This document shows positions 16,521 to 25,689 of a stretch of DNA of 64,000 nucleotides, one piece after another. Source of the stretch: an uncultured Pelagibacteraceae bacterium (GTDB lineage: Bacteria; Pseudomonadota; Alphaproteobacteria; Pelagibacterales; Pelagibacteraceae); assembly GCA_902612345.1 (NCBI GenBank), contig CACMDE010000002.1, positions 32,769 through 96,768 of the forward strand. Direction: 5' to 3'. Position numbers and translations under genes: made by a program. Numbering within the stretch: position 1 is the stretch's first letter; each line of letters opens with the position of its first letter. The notes under the pieces were generated by a model, which was not told the DNA's origin, ran no database searches, and saw nothing but the letters and a program-made list of their open reading frames with translations.

Positions 16521-18857
16521 TTAAGATCTTACTTTTGTTTTGTCAGGATCGTAGAAAGGAAATTTAACAACTTTTGCCGATATTCTTTTTTGATGTCCAT
16601 CAATTTTACCTACTTCAACTTCAGTTCCAATCTCAGCATATTGATGATCAATTCTACATAATGCTACATTTTTATTGAGTACAGTTGAAAAACATGCACT
16701 TGTTACAATCCCTACTTGAGCCCTTCCTACATGAACACAATCTCCATGAGTAGCAGGTTCTTTAGCAATCAATTCAAGACCTACCAATTTTTTTTGTGGT
16801 TTTGCTTTTCTTTCAACTAAAACTTTTTTTCCAATAAAATCATCTTCTTTTGTTTTTAAAGGAACTGCAAAACCAATACCTGCCTCAAAAGGATCTTGTT
16901 GACCATCAAATTCATTTCCAAATAATATTAAACCAGCTTCTATTCTAAGTTTGTCTAATGCAGCAAACCCTGCTGGAATTAATTCGTCATTTTTTCCTGC
17001 ATTCAATAATTTATCCCAAACTTTAGGAGCATCTTTAGGGTGGCACCAAACTTCATAACCTAATTCTCCTGTATATCCAGTTCTAGATATAACTAAGGGA
17101 ATGCCATTTAAATCATCCATTCTGCATATAGTAAATCTGAACCATTGCAGCTCATCAATTGTTGGCTGAGTTGGAGGAGTAAAAATTAATTTATTTAAAA
17201 TTTTTCTACTATTTGGACCCTGAATAGAAACGTTGCTAATTTGATCAGTTGAATTTTTAATGATTACTTTGTAATTTTTTTTCTTCGCAACTTCTTTTAA
17301 CCATTCTCCTCCGTATTCATCACCACATATCCATCTATAACCAGTATCACTTAATTTTAATAAAGTTCCATCATCAAACATCATTCCATTTTCATAACAC
17401 ATTGCTGAATACACAACTTGTCCTACAGAAAGTTTTTTTATATTTCTTGTTAGAGTGTAATTCATTAATTCTTCTGCATCTGGTCCTAAAATTTCAAATT
17501 TTCTTAGAGAAGATAGGTCAATTAATACAGCTTGCTCCCTACATGCGTTGTATTCATTAACCAAACCACTTTTCGTATAATCATTTGGTAACCAAAAACC
17601 TCTTGCGTCTACAAAATTTCTAGTAAGTTTAGATGTTCTTTCATAGAAACCTGAGTGTTTGGTAAGTTTTTTTTCTGAATCTGTTTTCATTCTAAATGCA
17701 AAAGATTTTTTAAATTGTTTTTTTCCGTCATAAGTTCTAACAAAAATATCTGTAGGATTCCATGAATTACATGCATCAATATCACTTGGACATGCTGAAG
17801 TACCAACAGTTATATCTTTCAAAGCTTTAAATAAAACATAATCTCCAGGTCTTGCAAAAGATTCATCAGATATTACCGAGTTTAATCCGCCTGCTGAAGT
17901 ATTAAAAAATAAGTTTATTGCATGCCAACCTTTTTTTTTTTGAACTCCATATTGTTCCATTGCATTACTTAAATTATCTGAACAATTTGCATGTCCAAAA
18001 TAACCCGCATCTTCATAATATTTTGAGGTACATGCCAAATTGAAAGTATCGTGTCTTCCAACTGTATCTCTTATAACTTCTACTAATGGCTGATGATCAG
18101 TATCATAAAATTTAGAAAATAAACCTGGTCCTGGAAAAGTATGACCCATAAAAGTCCTTGTAGTTTGCCAGTCCAATCCTTTTTCTATTTTTTTATCTAA
18201 TTTTTGAGTATCAAATGCTACAAAGTCAGAACATTGTCTCCCAGTTGGTGTAATAACTTGAATATAGTCTCCTTCTTTTACTTCATATGAAATTGCTGTA
18301 GTTCTATCAATATTCTGTTCATGCTTTGGGTCGTATACAGGATCTGGAATTATAGATAATTCTTTGTCATTTATTACATTTGCTCTTTTAATAAATATTG
18401 TTAAATCTGTTACAGGATTTTGTTCGTGTACCAACATATCTTCTCCTGGAGCGGCAAAAATAACGTAACACTTATCTTTTGATTTAAAATTTATTTTATC
18501 GCCTGAAATTGAGTCCTTATTAAAAATCAATGAAGATTTTGAATTAGTAATATCTAAATTTCTTTTTTTAAGTTGATGGTTTGCAATTAAAGAACTTTCA
18601 TCTTTGCTAGTTAAGATTTTTTTTATTTCTGAATTTTTTGAATTTTCTTTAAGATTTAATATTCCAAGATCAGATTTTCCATCTTTATCAAATACAACAA
18701 TTTCACAAACTTGATTTCCTTCATCATTAATGATTTCAATTTCATCATCAGGAAAAATTTGTAAGCCGGTTAGTCCTCCACCATTAATTACATGACGCTC
18801 AACTCCAGGTGGTAATACATTTAAACCCGGTTCTTTAATATCGAAACTTGTTTTCAT
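16521..18857 (-). CDS. tdm: trimethylamine N-oxide demethylase
   Basis: 778-residue two-domain enzyme that splits TMAO to dimethylamine and formaldehyde. The N-terminal half (about residues 1-370) is a DUF1989 domain, with conserved segments FMGHTFPGPGLFSKFYDTDHQP, ACTSKYYEDAGYFGHANCSDN and TVGTSACPSDIDACNSWNPTD holding the probable zinc ligands. The C-terminal half is a GcvT-type THF-binding domain (LIDLSSLRKFEILGPDAEELMNYTLTR, ISRTGYTGELGYEVW, AGLILFGNEFDG) that can trap the formaldehyde as methylene-THF. Domain order and size match Tdm. The gene is divergent from tmoX across a short shared promoter region and is followed by the MarR-like gene. Confidence 0.92.
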   Translation of the reverse strand: MKTSFDIKEPGLNVLPPGVERHVINGGGLTGLQIFPDDEIEIINDEGNQVCEIVVFDKDGKSDLGILNLKENSKNSEIKKILTSKDESSLIANHQLKKRNLDITNSKSSLIFNKDSISGDKINFKSKDKCYVIFAAPGEDMLVHEQNPVTDLTIFIKRANVINDKELSIIPDPVYDPKHEQNIDRTTAISYEVKEGDYIQVITPTGRQCSDFVAFDTQKLDKKIEKGLDWQTTRTFMGHTFPGPGLFSKFYDTDHQPLVEVIRDTVGRHDTFNLACTSKYYEDAGYFGHANCSDNLSNAMEQYGVQKKKGWHAINLFFNTSAGGLNSVISDESFARPGDYVLFKALKDITVGTSACPSDIDACNSWNPTDIFVRTYDGKKQFKKSFAFRMKTDSEKKLTKHSGFYERTSKLTRNFVDARGFWLPNDYTKSGLVNEYNACREQAVLIDLSSLRKFEILGPDAEELMNYTLTRNIKKLSVGQVVYSAMCYENGMMFDDGTLLKLSDTGYRWICGDEYGGEWLKEVAKKKNYKVIIKNSTDQISNVSIQGPNSRKILNKLIFTPPTQPTIDELQWFRFTICRMDDLNGIPLVISRTGYTGELGYEVWCHPKDAPKVWDKLLNAGKNDELIPAGFAALDKLRIEAGLILFGNEFDGQQDPFEAGIGFAVPLKTKEDDFIGKKVLVERKAKPQKKLVGLELIAKEPATHGDCVHVGRAQVGIVTSACFSTVLNKNVALCRIDHQYAEIGTEVEVGKIDGHQKRISAKVVKFPFYDPDKTKVRS

Positions 18858-18980
18858 TAAATGCTTATATTTAAATAATAATATAAAACTATTTATAATT
18901 TTTATATATAAAAATATTGATTGATCTTTTTATTAATAACGCCTTTAATTAAATTACTTAATATTAAGGAAAGGGGAAAA
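18858..18980. promoter_or_regulatory. divergent tdm / tmoX promoter region
   Basis: 123 bases of very AT-rich DNA between the tdm start (-) and the tmoX ATG at 18981 (+). It must carry both promoters. TmoX has a clear purine-rich ribosome site (AAGGAAAGGGG). Candidate boxes (TATATAAAA, TTGATTGATC) are present, but -10/-35 pairs cannot be assigned with confidence in such AT-rich sequence. Shared control of demethylase and transporter is likely. Confidence 0.5.
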
Positions 18981-19934
18981 ATGAGAAAAATAATATCATT
19001 TTTATCTGCAGTAATAATTTCAGCCGTTTCTTTTGCTGGAATTGCTAACTCGGCAGATAGTAAAAAGCCCATCGTAATCCCAACTCATAACTGGTCAAGT
19101 CAAATTGTAATGGCTTACGTTATTGGTGGAATTATGGAAAGCATGGGTAACAACGTAAAATACGTAAATGCTGACTCACAAGCAGTATACGAGTCAATTA
19201 GAATTGGTGACGTAACTATATCTCACGAGGTATGGGAATCTGCTTTTGGTAAATCATTCACAACAGCTCTTGATAAAGGTGGATTGCTTGACTGGGGAGA
19301 CCATGAGGCAAGAACACTAGAGGATATGGGATATCCTAATTGGGTTGCTGAAAAAGGATTATGCCCAGGTCTACCAGACTGGACTGCTTTAAAAAATCCT
19401 GACTGTGCAAAAAACTTTACAACACCTGACTCTCCGGATGGAAAAGGAAGAATGTTGGAAGGTCCACAAACTTGGCACGGTGACTTAATTCCTCAAAGAG
19501 TTGACGCTTTAGGTTTAGGAGATCTTTGGTGGGTTAAATTTGCTGGAAGTGCGGATGCACTTTGGGCGGAATTAGCAGCTGCTGAAAAAGAAGGAAGAGG
19601 AACAATCATCTTTAACTGGACACCTAACTTTACAGATGGTGCTGGTTTTACATTTATCGACTTTCCTCCATATACAGCTGGTTGTAGACCAGAAGATGGT
19701 GGAGATGGAAAATGTGGTTCGCCAGATGGTTATTTGAAAAAAGCAGTAAATGCTGATTTTCCTAAAACTCATCCAAAAGCTGCAGCTATGTTTAAAAAAT
19801 TATCATTTTCTACAAGTCAAATTGGAGCAATGGCTGCTTTAGTAGACGTTGACAAAATGACTCATGAAGATGCAGCTAAGAAATGGCTGAAAGATAATAA
19901 AAAAGTGTGGGAAGAATTTACACACGATCATTAA
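18981..19934 (+). CDS. tmoX: TMAO ABC transporter, substrate-binding protein
   Basis: The frame can be read from 18921, but ATG at 18981 follows a strong ribosome site and begins a clean signal peptide (MRKIISFLSAVIISAVSFAGIANS-ADS), giving 317 residues. The mature protein is of the OpuAC/ProX quaternary-amine-binding type, Trp-rich in places expected to form an aromatic cage (THNWSSQIV, HEVWESAFG, QTWHGDL, LWWVKFAG, FNWTPNF). Periplasmic. Its place between tdm and tmoWV identifies it as TmoX, although glycine betaine or choline binding by a multi-substrate protein cannot be excluded. A strong terminator directly follows, which should raise its level over the membrane parts. Confidence 0.9.
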   Translation: MRKIISFLSAVIISAVSFAGIANSADSKKPIVIPTHNWSSQIVMAYVIGGIMESMGNNVKYVNADSQAVYESIRIGDVTISHEVWESAFGKSFTTALDKGGLLDWGDHEARTLEDMGYPNWVAEKGLCPGLPDWTALKNPDCAKNFTTPDSPDGKGRMLEGPQTWHGDLIPQRVDALGLGDLWWVKFAGSADALWAELAAAEKEGRGTIIFNWTPNFTDGAGFTFIDFPPYTAGCRPEDGGDGKCGSPDGYLKKAVNADFPKTHPKAAAMFKKLSFSTSQIGAMAALVDVDKMTHEDAAKKWLKDNKKVWEEFTHDH

Positions 19935-19956
19935 GGTCAGATTAATAAAAATAATT

Positions 19957-19994
19957 AAATCTCCCCTGACATCTGTTAGGGGGGATTTTTTTTT
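19957..19994 (+). terminator. rho-independent terminator after tmoX
   Basis: A 14-base stem (AAATCTCCCCTGAC / GTTAGGGGGGATTT, two G-T wobbles) with loop ATCT, followed by a run of T residues. It lies 23 bases after the tmoX stop and is the clearest intrinsic terminator in the window. It probably makes tmoX mRNA far more abundant than tmoWV mRNA, as is common for binding-protein genes. Confidence 0.92.
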
Positions 19995-20015
19995 AATTTT
20001 GTGTAAAATATTGAA

Positions 20016-20393
20016 ATGAAAAATTATCTCATAAGTATAATTTTAAGTTTATTAATTTCATCAATTGTTTTTGCTCGTAGTACTGGCTGCAAAGAAGGCA
20101 ATTGCGAAAATGGTTATGGTAAATGGGTTTATACAGATAAAACAACTTACGAAGGTGAGTGGGTAGGTACAAAAAAAAATGGTCAAGGAGTTGAGACTTG
20201 GCCAAATGGATATATTTATAATGGTGAGTTTAAAAATAGTGAATGGAGTGGACAAGGTATTTTAACTTTCCCTGATGGATCAACATACGATGGGGAATGG
20301 GCCAATGGTTTTATGAATGGTCAAGGAACTTTTACTTGGTCTGATGGTACACAAAAAAGTGGAATTTGGAAAAATGGAAAGTTACAAGAATAA
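20016..20393 (+). CDS. exported MORN-repeat protein
   Basis: 125 residues. A signal peptide (MKNYLISIILSLLISSIVFA) is followed by a Cys-x4-Cys segment (STGCKEGNCENGYG) and about four MORN repeats: YEGEWVGTKKNGQGVETWPNG, YNGEFKNSEWSGQGILTFPDG, YDGEWANGFMNGQGTFTWSDG, then a partial one. MORN repeats usually bind lipids or proteins. It lies inside the tmo cluster between tmoX and tmoW but has no evident tie to TMAO uptake. The stop overlaps the next start (TAATG). The exported location is inferred from the signal peptide. Confidence 0.85.
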   Translation: MKNYLISIILSLLISSIVFARSTGCKEGNCENGYGKWVYTDKTTYEGEWVGTKKNGQGVETWPNGYIYNGEFKNSEWSGQGILTFPDGSTYDGEWANGFMNGQGTFTWSDGTQKSGIWKNGKLQE

Positions 20394-20944
20394 TGTTAAA
20401 AGAAAATTACCAAAATAGAATTAAAGAATTACCAGAATCTGTCAAGCAGTTTGTAGGCTTAGTCATAGTAACAATTATAATAATTTCATTTTTTTTTATT
20501 TTAAATGTCATGTTTGGAGAAGGTGACGAATTAGTCGAAAAAATGAAAATTGAAGAAGAGAGAATTGCACAAGAAAAAAAACTTAGTGAATTAATATCAA
20601 AACTTCCATCAGGAATATTGGTAACTTTTGATGGTACAGATCATTATAAATTAACCGATGAGATATATGAGCAGGTTTGCAAAGCAACAAAGCTTATACC
20701 ACAACGTGCGATTATGGGTGCAAATTTTCTTAATTTTAGAGCACATGAAATTTATACAATAAATGGAAACAAAATAGATGATACATTTGTAAAATGGGAT
20801 AAAGAAAAAAATAAATGTTTTGCTGGTTTTACTGTCAGTGGAGACAATGTAGGAGTAAACGAGTCAATTACTGTTAGTGGAGAGGCATTGAGCTTTTTAA
20901 GTACAGGAATTGATACAAGAGTATATTTTATAAAAAACTTTTAG
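20393..20944 (+). CDS. single-pass membrane protein of unknown function
   Basis: The longer frame begins at 20366, but ATG at 20393 overlaps the MORN gene stop (TAATG) and gives a natural 183-residue protein. A hydrophobic helix at about residues 20-42 (FVGLVIVTIIIISFFFILNVMFG) is followed by a short charged coiled-coil-like stretch (EGDELVEKMKIEEERIAQEKKLSEL) and a soluble, probably periplasmic, domain of about 115 residues (GILVTFDGTDHYKLTDEIYEQVCKATKLIP...). It is not recognised. It appears to form a two-gene unit with the MORN protein. An AGGAGGAA sequence overlaps its stop without a start codon at usable distance downstream. Confidence 0.7.
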   Translation: MLKENYQNRIKELPESVKQFVGLVIVTIIIISFFFILNVMFGEGDELVEKMKIEEERIAQEKKLSELISKLPSGILVTFDGTDHYKLTDEIYEQVCKATKLIPQRAIMGANFLNFRAHEIYTINGNKIDDTFVKWDKEKNKCFAGFTVSGDNVGVNESITVSGEALSFLSTGIDTRVYFIKNF

Positions 20945-21008
20945 GAGGAAAATAGTAATTAAATAGATTTAATTTTATTCTAATTTCATATAATTTAATT
21001 ATTAATTT

Positions 21009-22040
21009 ATGCCAGAGCCAGTTATTAAATGTGAAAATGTTTATAAAATTTTTGGGGCAAATGCAGAAAAAATGCTTCAAGAATCAAATGGTAATGTTGA
21101 TGCTAAAACTTTCCAAGATAATGGATGCATTGTGGGTGTCAATAATGCTTCATTTGAAGTTTCAAAAGGAGAAATGTTGGTTGTAATGGGCCTATCAGGT
21201 TCAGGCAAATCAACATTGTTAAGATGTATATCCAGATTGACAGATGCAACAGGTGGAAAAATTTTTATTGAAGGCCAGGATCTTCTAAAATTAAATAATA
21301 AAGAACTTATAGACCTTAGAAGAAATAAAATGGGAATGGTTTTTCAAAGTTTTGCTTTGCTGCCTCATAAAACAGTAGTTGAGAATATTGCTTTCCCACT
21401 TCAAATTAAGGGGATTAAAACTGAAGATAGTATTAGCAAAGCAATGGATATGGTTAAATTAGTTGGCCTTGATGGAAGAGAAAATTATTTCCCAAGAGAA
21501 CTTTCAGGTGGTCAACAACAAAGGGTGGGAATAGCAAGATCCTTGGCAGTGGAACCTGACATATGGTTTTTAGATGAACCTTTTTCTGCTTTAGACCCTT
21601 TAATTCGTAAAGAAATGCAAGATGAGTTTTTAAGACTTCAAGAAAAATTACAAAAAACAATTATGTTTATTACACATGATTTTGATGAAGCTTTAAAACT
21701 TGCTGACCGTATTGCAATTATGAAAGATGGTATAATTGAGCAATTAGACACTCCTGCAAAAATTGTTTTAAATCCTGCGACTGAATATGTGAGAAAATTT
21801 ACTGAAGAAGTGCCAAGAGAAAAAGTTTTATTAATAGAAGATGTAATGGATACATCAAATATAGAGAATTTAGGTGATTTAAAGGTTTCAAAAGATGAAG
21901 TCATAGAAAATGTTGCTGAAAAAATACTTTCTCAAGAAAAATCAGTGGCCGTTACAGATGAAAACAATAAAGTAATCGGTTTTATCAATCCTACAAAAAT
22001 AATTAACACGGTTTTTGGAGGAAGAAAAAATGGTAAATAA
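21009..22040 (+). CDS. tmoW: TMAO ABC transporter, ATP-binding protein
   Basis: 343-residue ABC ATPase of the glycine betaine/proline class (ProV/OpuAA). Walker A is GLSGSGKST, Q-loop FQSFALLPHKTV, signature LSGGQQQRVGIARS, Walker B IWFLDEPFSALDP and H-loop THDFDEA. An insertion near residues 17-45 before Walker A (EKMLQESNGNVDAKTFQDNG) is typical of this class. The C-terminal part (from about 270) resembles a partial CBS-like regulatory region (VAVTDENNKVIGFIN). The permease starts three bases after it. No clear ribosome site precedes the ATG. The same ATPase could also serve the orphan permease near 47.4-48.3 kb, which has none of its own. Confidence 0.9.
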   Translation: MPEPVIKCENVYKIFGANAEKMLQESNGNVDAKTFQDNGCIVGVNNASFEVSKGEMLVVMGLSGSGKSTLLRCISRLTDATGGKIFIEGQDLLKLNNKELIDLRRNKMGMVFQSFALLPHKTVVENIAFPLQIKGIKTEDSISKAMDMVKLVGLDGRENYFPRELSGGQQQRVGIARSLAVEPDIWFLDEPFSALDPLIRKEMQDEFLRLQEKLQKTIMFITHDFDEALKLADRIAIMKDGIIEQLDTPAKIVLNPATEYVRKFTEEVPREKVLLIEDVMDTSNIENLGDLKVSKDEVIENVAEKILSQEKSVAVTDENNKVIGFINPTKIINTVFGGRKNGK

Positions 22041-22043
22041 AAC

Positions 22044-24197
22044 ATGGATTACTTAAAAAAATATCCGAAATTATTTCAATGGTTATTTTTATTAATCATA
22101 TTTTTTGCTTTATGTTTTTCTATCGATGTTCCTGAAACATACAAATTTATAAGAGGACAAGCAGAATTTGTAAAAGACCCAAATCAAAGTACATATGTTT
22201 TTTTAGGTAAAGAAGTAAGGTATTACGCTTTTGATGTATTTTGGAGACTACCACCACTTCTTGGATGGCTACCTATTTGGATCAATGATTCATTATTTTT
22301 TTTAATGAATGAGTGGATGCCAATGGAATTTTGGAATGAAGATACACAAGAATACAAAACTAGACCACTAGTATTAGAAATATCAAGAACCTTAACTTCA
22401 TTTATGACATTTTTAATATTTTTAATTAGAGAAACTTTATTAGGTGGACTTGAAACAATAGTAGCGTTTACTAGTTGGGATTGGATTGATAAAAATCCTT
22501 GGGCAGAGTTACCAGGTCTACCTTGGACAATTGTCGCTGCTGGTTTTGCTATACTTGCATACAAATTAAGTGGTAAAGGTTTAGCAATATTTGCTGGTTT
22601 AGTAATGGTTTATATTTCTATATTTGGTCAGTGGAAGCCATCAATGCAAACATTATCTTTTATATTAGTAGCAGCACCATTGTCATTTATATTTGGTTTA
22701 GGATTAGGTGTAGCAGCGTATAAAAGTAAACGTGTTGAAAAAGCTTTGTATCCCATACTTCTAGTTATGCAAACAATGCCACAATACGCTGTATTAGTCC
22801 CAGCACTTGTTCTTTTTGGAGTGGGAGATCATGCCGCTGTAATTATAACTATGATTGTTGCTGTACCTCCAATGATACTTTTAACTTTATTAGGTTTAAG
22901 AGCAGTACCTCCTGAAGTAATTGAAGCAGGGAGAATGAGTGGATGTAATAATTGGCAATTGATGACTAAAGTTTTAATTCCAACTGCACGAAGAGATATC
23001 CTAATAGGAGTGAACCAAGTAATAATGGTTTGTTTTTCTATGGCAGTTATTTCAGCTTTTATAGGTGCAAAAGGTTTAGGATTTAATTTATTATTAGCTT
23101 TAAACCAGTTAAATATTGGGTTAGCCTTAGAAGCTGGACTTTGTATTAGTTTAATTGCAATTCTTTTAGACAAAATGTCTTTGGCTTGGGCAAATAAACA
23201 AACAGATTATTTTGGAAATCTGACATTTTTTCAAAGAAACAAAAATCTTTTGTTTTTTTCTGCATCAGCAATTATTGGAATAATACTTGCTTATGTTGGA
23301 ACTTTTATATTCAAAGATACATTTAATTATCTATTTGAAGTTCCACATAATAAGGGAATATCAACAGCAGATTTTTGGAATAAAGGTGTTGACTGGATTT
23401 TTGATACTTTTTTTGTATATATAAAAGCATTTAATACCTGGCTAATCGTAGAAGTCCTTCAGCCAATGCGAGCTTTATATTTAAGAATGCCTGCTGTAGC
23501 GACATTAGTTTTAGTTGTAGGAGCAGGATATTTAATTGGTGGAATTCGTTCTGCTTTAGTTGTTTTTGCATTAACTTTATTTATAGCTTTAAGTCCGTGG
23601 TGGGATAGAGCCTTGGTTACAACCTACATGGCAACCTTTGGAGTAATTATGTCTTGTACAATTGGATTTACGGTAGGAACTTTATGTTTCCAAAGCAAAC
23701 GTGCTGCTGCTTTTATGCTTGGTGTATGCGATATATTTCAAACATTCCCATCTTTTGTTTATCTGATACCAGTTATGATGCTTTTTGGAATCACTGATAC
23801 ATCTGTATTGATAGCTGTTATAGTTTACGCAACAATACCTGCAACAAGATATACAATTGAAGGATTAAGAAGTGTTCCAGCAGGTCTACACGATGCGGCA
23901 ACAATGTCAGGAGTAAATAAATTCCAAAGATTAACAAAAATAGAATTTCCATTAGCATTTCCACATATGATGCTTGGTCTTAATCAAACTATAGTTTTTG
24001 CTTTGTTTATGGTGATAATTGGAGCATTTATAGGAACAGAAGACTTGGGACAATATATCCTTAAAGCGCTTTCGGATAAAAACGGAGCTGGAATAGGATT
24101 AACGCTTGGTATTTGTGTAGCATTTATAGGTTTGATATTTGATAACTTGATTAGAACCTGGGTAGGACAAAGAAAAAAACACCTAGGCATTGATTAA
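22044..24197 (+). CDS. tmoV: TMAO ABC transporter, fused double permease
   Basis: 717-residue inner-membrane permease with two BPD_transp_1 domains in one chain. The two EAA loops are EAGRMSGCNNWQLMTKVLIPTARRDILIG (about residues 293-321) and DAATMSGVNKFQRLTKIEFPLAFPHMMLG (about 613-641). About a dozen or more hydrophobic segments are apparent. The duplicated architecture is the form described for TmoV, whereas ProW/OpuAB permeases have one domain. Glycerol kinase follows after five bases, so the operon continues into sugar-alcohol genes. Confidence 0.9.
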   Translation: MDYLKKYPKLFQWLFLLIIFFALCFSIDVPETYKFIRGQAEFVKDPNQSTYVFLGKEVRYYAFDVFWRLPPLLGWLPIWINDSLFFLMNEWMPMEFWNEDTQEYKTRPLVLEISRTLTSFMTFLIFLIRETLLGGLETIVAFTSWDWIDKNPWAELPGLPWTIVAAGFAILAYKLSGKGLAIFAGLVMVYISIFGQWKPSMQTLSFILVAAPLSFIFGLGLGVAAYKSKRVEKALYPILLVMQTMPQYAVLVPALVLFGVGDHAAVIITMIVAVPPMILLTLLGLRAVPPEVIEAGRMSGCNNWQLMTKVLIPTARRDILIGVNQVIMVCFSMAVISAFIGAKGLGFNLLLALNQLNIGLALEAGLCISLIAILLDKMSLAWANKQTDYFGNLTFFQRNKNLLFFSASAIIGIILAYVGTFIFKDTFNYLFEVPHNKGISTADFWNKGVDWIFDTFFVYIKAFNTWLIVEVLQPMRALYLRMPAVATLVLVVGAGYLIGGIRSALVVFALTLFIALSPWWDRALVTTYMATFGVIMSCTIGFTVGTLCFQSKRAAAFMLGVCDIFQTFPSFVYLIPVMMLFGITDTSVLIAVIVYATIPATRYTIEGLRSVPAGLHDAATMSGVNKFQRLTKIEFPLAFPHMMLGLNQTIVFALFMVIIGAFIGTEDLGQYILKALSDKNGAGIGLTLGICVAFIGLIFDNLIRTWVGQRKKHLGID

Positions 24198-24202
24198 ACT
24201 CT

Positions 24203-25681
24203 GTGAAAAAATTTCTTGTTGCCATTGATCAGGGAACAACATCTTCAAGAGCAATTTTGTTTGATACTAGTGGCAATATAAAATTTACACAACAGCAAGA
24301 ATTTAAACAATATTTTCCTAAAAATGGCTGGGTAGAACATAATCCAAATGAGATTTGGGAAACTACACTTTCATCATTAAAAAAAGTAATTCAAAAAGCA
24401 AAAAAGCTAAATGGTAAAATCTTAAGTATTGGCATTACCAATCAAAGAGAGACTACAGTTCTATGGAATAAAAAAAATGGAAAGCCAGTTTATAATGCAA
24501 TTGTTTGGCAAGATAGAAGAACACAAAATTATTGTAAAATTTTAAAAAAAAATAATTTTGAAAACAAAATCAGAAAGAAAACTGGTTTATTTATTGATCC
24601 ATATTTTTCAGCTACAAAAATAAAATGGATATTAGATAATGTAAAAAAAACTAAATCATTATTAAAATCAAATAATTTATTGTTTGGTACAATTGATACA
24701 TTTTTAATTTGGAAACTTACTAATGAACATAAGCATTTAACAGAGACTACTAATGCCTCAAGGACGATGCTTTTCAACATTCATACAAATAAATGGGACA
24801 ATGAGATATTAAAAAAACTAAAAATACCTTACAAAATTTTACCAAAAGTACAAAATTCTGCAGATAATTTTGGAACAACAAATAAAAAAATTTTAGGTAA
24901 AGAGATACCTATTTCTGCTGTTCTTGGAGATCAGCAATCTGCAGCTGTTGGACAAGCTTGTTTTGAAAGTGGTTCAACAAAAAGCACATACGGAACTGGA
25001 GCATTTGTGATTATGAACACAGGATCTAAAAAAATTTATTCTAAAAATAAATTATTAACCACAATTTGCTATACACTGAATGGTAAAAACACTTATGCAT
25101 TAGAAGGCTCGATATTTATAGCTGGAGCCGGAGTTCAATGGTTGAGAGATAAAATAAAGTTGATAAATAATGCATATGAAACTGAACAAATTGCTAAATC
25201 AAAAAAAAATAATGAGGGTGTTTATATTGTTCCTGCATTTAGTGGAATAGGAGCGCCGTATTGGAGGTCAGACGCAAGAGGATTGATTACAGGGCTAACT
25301 AGGAATAGCGATTGGAAAAGTTTAGTCAGGGCAGTTGTAGAGTCTGTCGCGTATCAAAGTTTTGATTTATTTGAGTCTATGAAAAAAGACGGGCTAAAAC
25401 CAAAAATAATTAAAGTAGATGGTGGAATGGTAGCAAACAATTGGTTTGCACAGTTTTTATCAGATACGATTAATTTAAAAGTAGTAAGACCAAAAGTTTC
25501 AGAAACTACTGCATTAGGTGTAGCACTATTAGCAGGATATCAAATTAAAGAATTCAAATCTTTAAATGAAATTAAAGTTAAATGGAAAAAAGATAGAGTT
25601 TTTTCTCCAAAACTTAACAAATCTTTGAGAAATAAGTTATTGCAAGGTTGGAGACAAGCAATTAGAAAAACTTTAGCATAA
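24203..25681 (+). CDS. glpK: glycerol kinase
   Basis: 492-residue FGGY kinase, glycerol + ATP to glycerol-3-phosphate. The diagnostic N-terminus is AIDQGTTSSRAILFD. Further motifs are WVEHNPNEIWE, VWQDRRT, YGTGAFVIMNTG, EGSIFIAGAGVQWLRD, PAFSGIGAPYWRSDARGLITGLTR and KVDGGMVANNWFAQFLSD. It starts with GTG at 24203, five bases after tmoV. Length matches the family (about 500). No GlpF facilitator is adjacent. It is probably co-transcribed with tmoWV and paired with the next gene, which together would take glycerol to dihydroxyacetone phosphate. Confidence 0.93.
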   Translation: MKKFLVAIDQGTTSSRAILFDTSGNIKFTQQQEFKQYFPKNGWVEHNPNEIWETTLSSLKKVIQKAKKLNGKILSIGITNQRETTVLWNKKNGKPVYNAIVWQDRRTQNYCKILKKNNFENKIRKKTGLFIDPYFSATKIKWILDNVKKTKSLLKSNNLLFGTIDTFLIWKLTNEHKHLTETTNASRTMLFNIHTNKWDNEILKKLKIPYKILPKVQNSADNFGTTNKKILGKEIPISAVLGDQQSAAVGQACFESGSTKSTYGTGAFVIMNTGSKKIYSKNKLLTTICYTLNGKNTYALEGSIFIAGAGVQWLRDKIKLINNAYETEQIAKSKKNNEGVYIVPAFSGIGAPYWRSDARGLITGLTRNSDWKSLVRAVVESVAYQSFDLFESMKKDGLKPKIIKVDGGMVANNWFAQFLSDTINLKVVRPKVSETTALGVALLAGYQIKEFKSLNEIKVKWKKDRVFSPKLNKSLRNKLLQGWRQAIRKTLA

Positions 25682-25689
25682 TTTAAAAC

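Noticed and set aside
18921..18980. Upstream start for tmoX
   Set aside because: The added residues would precede the signal peptide and lack a ribosome site, whereas ATG at 18981 has one.
20941..20960. A gene starting after AGGAGGAA
   Set aside because: No start codon lies at usable distance and stops occur in frame soon after, so it is noted only as an oddity.
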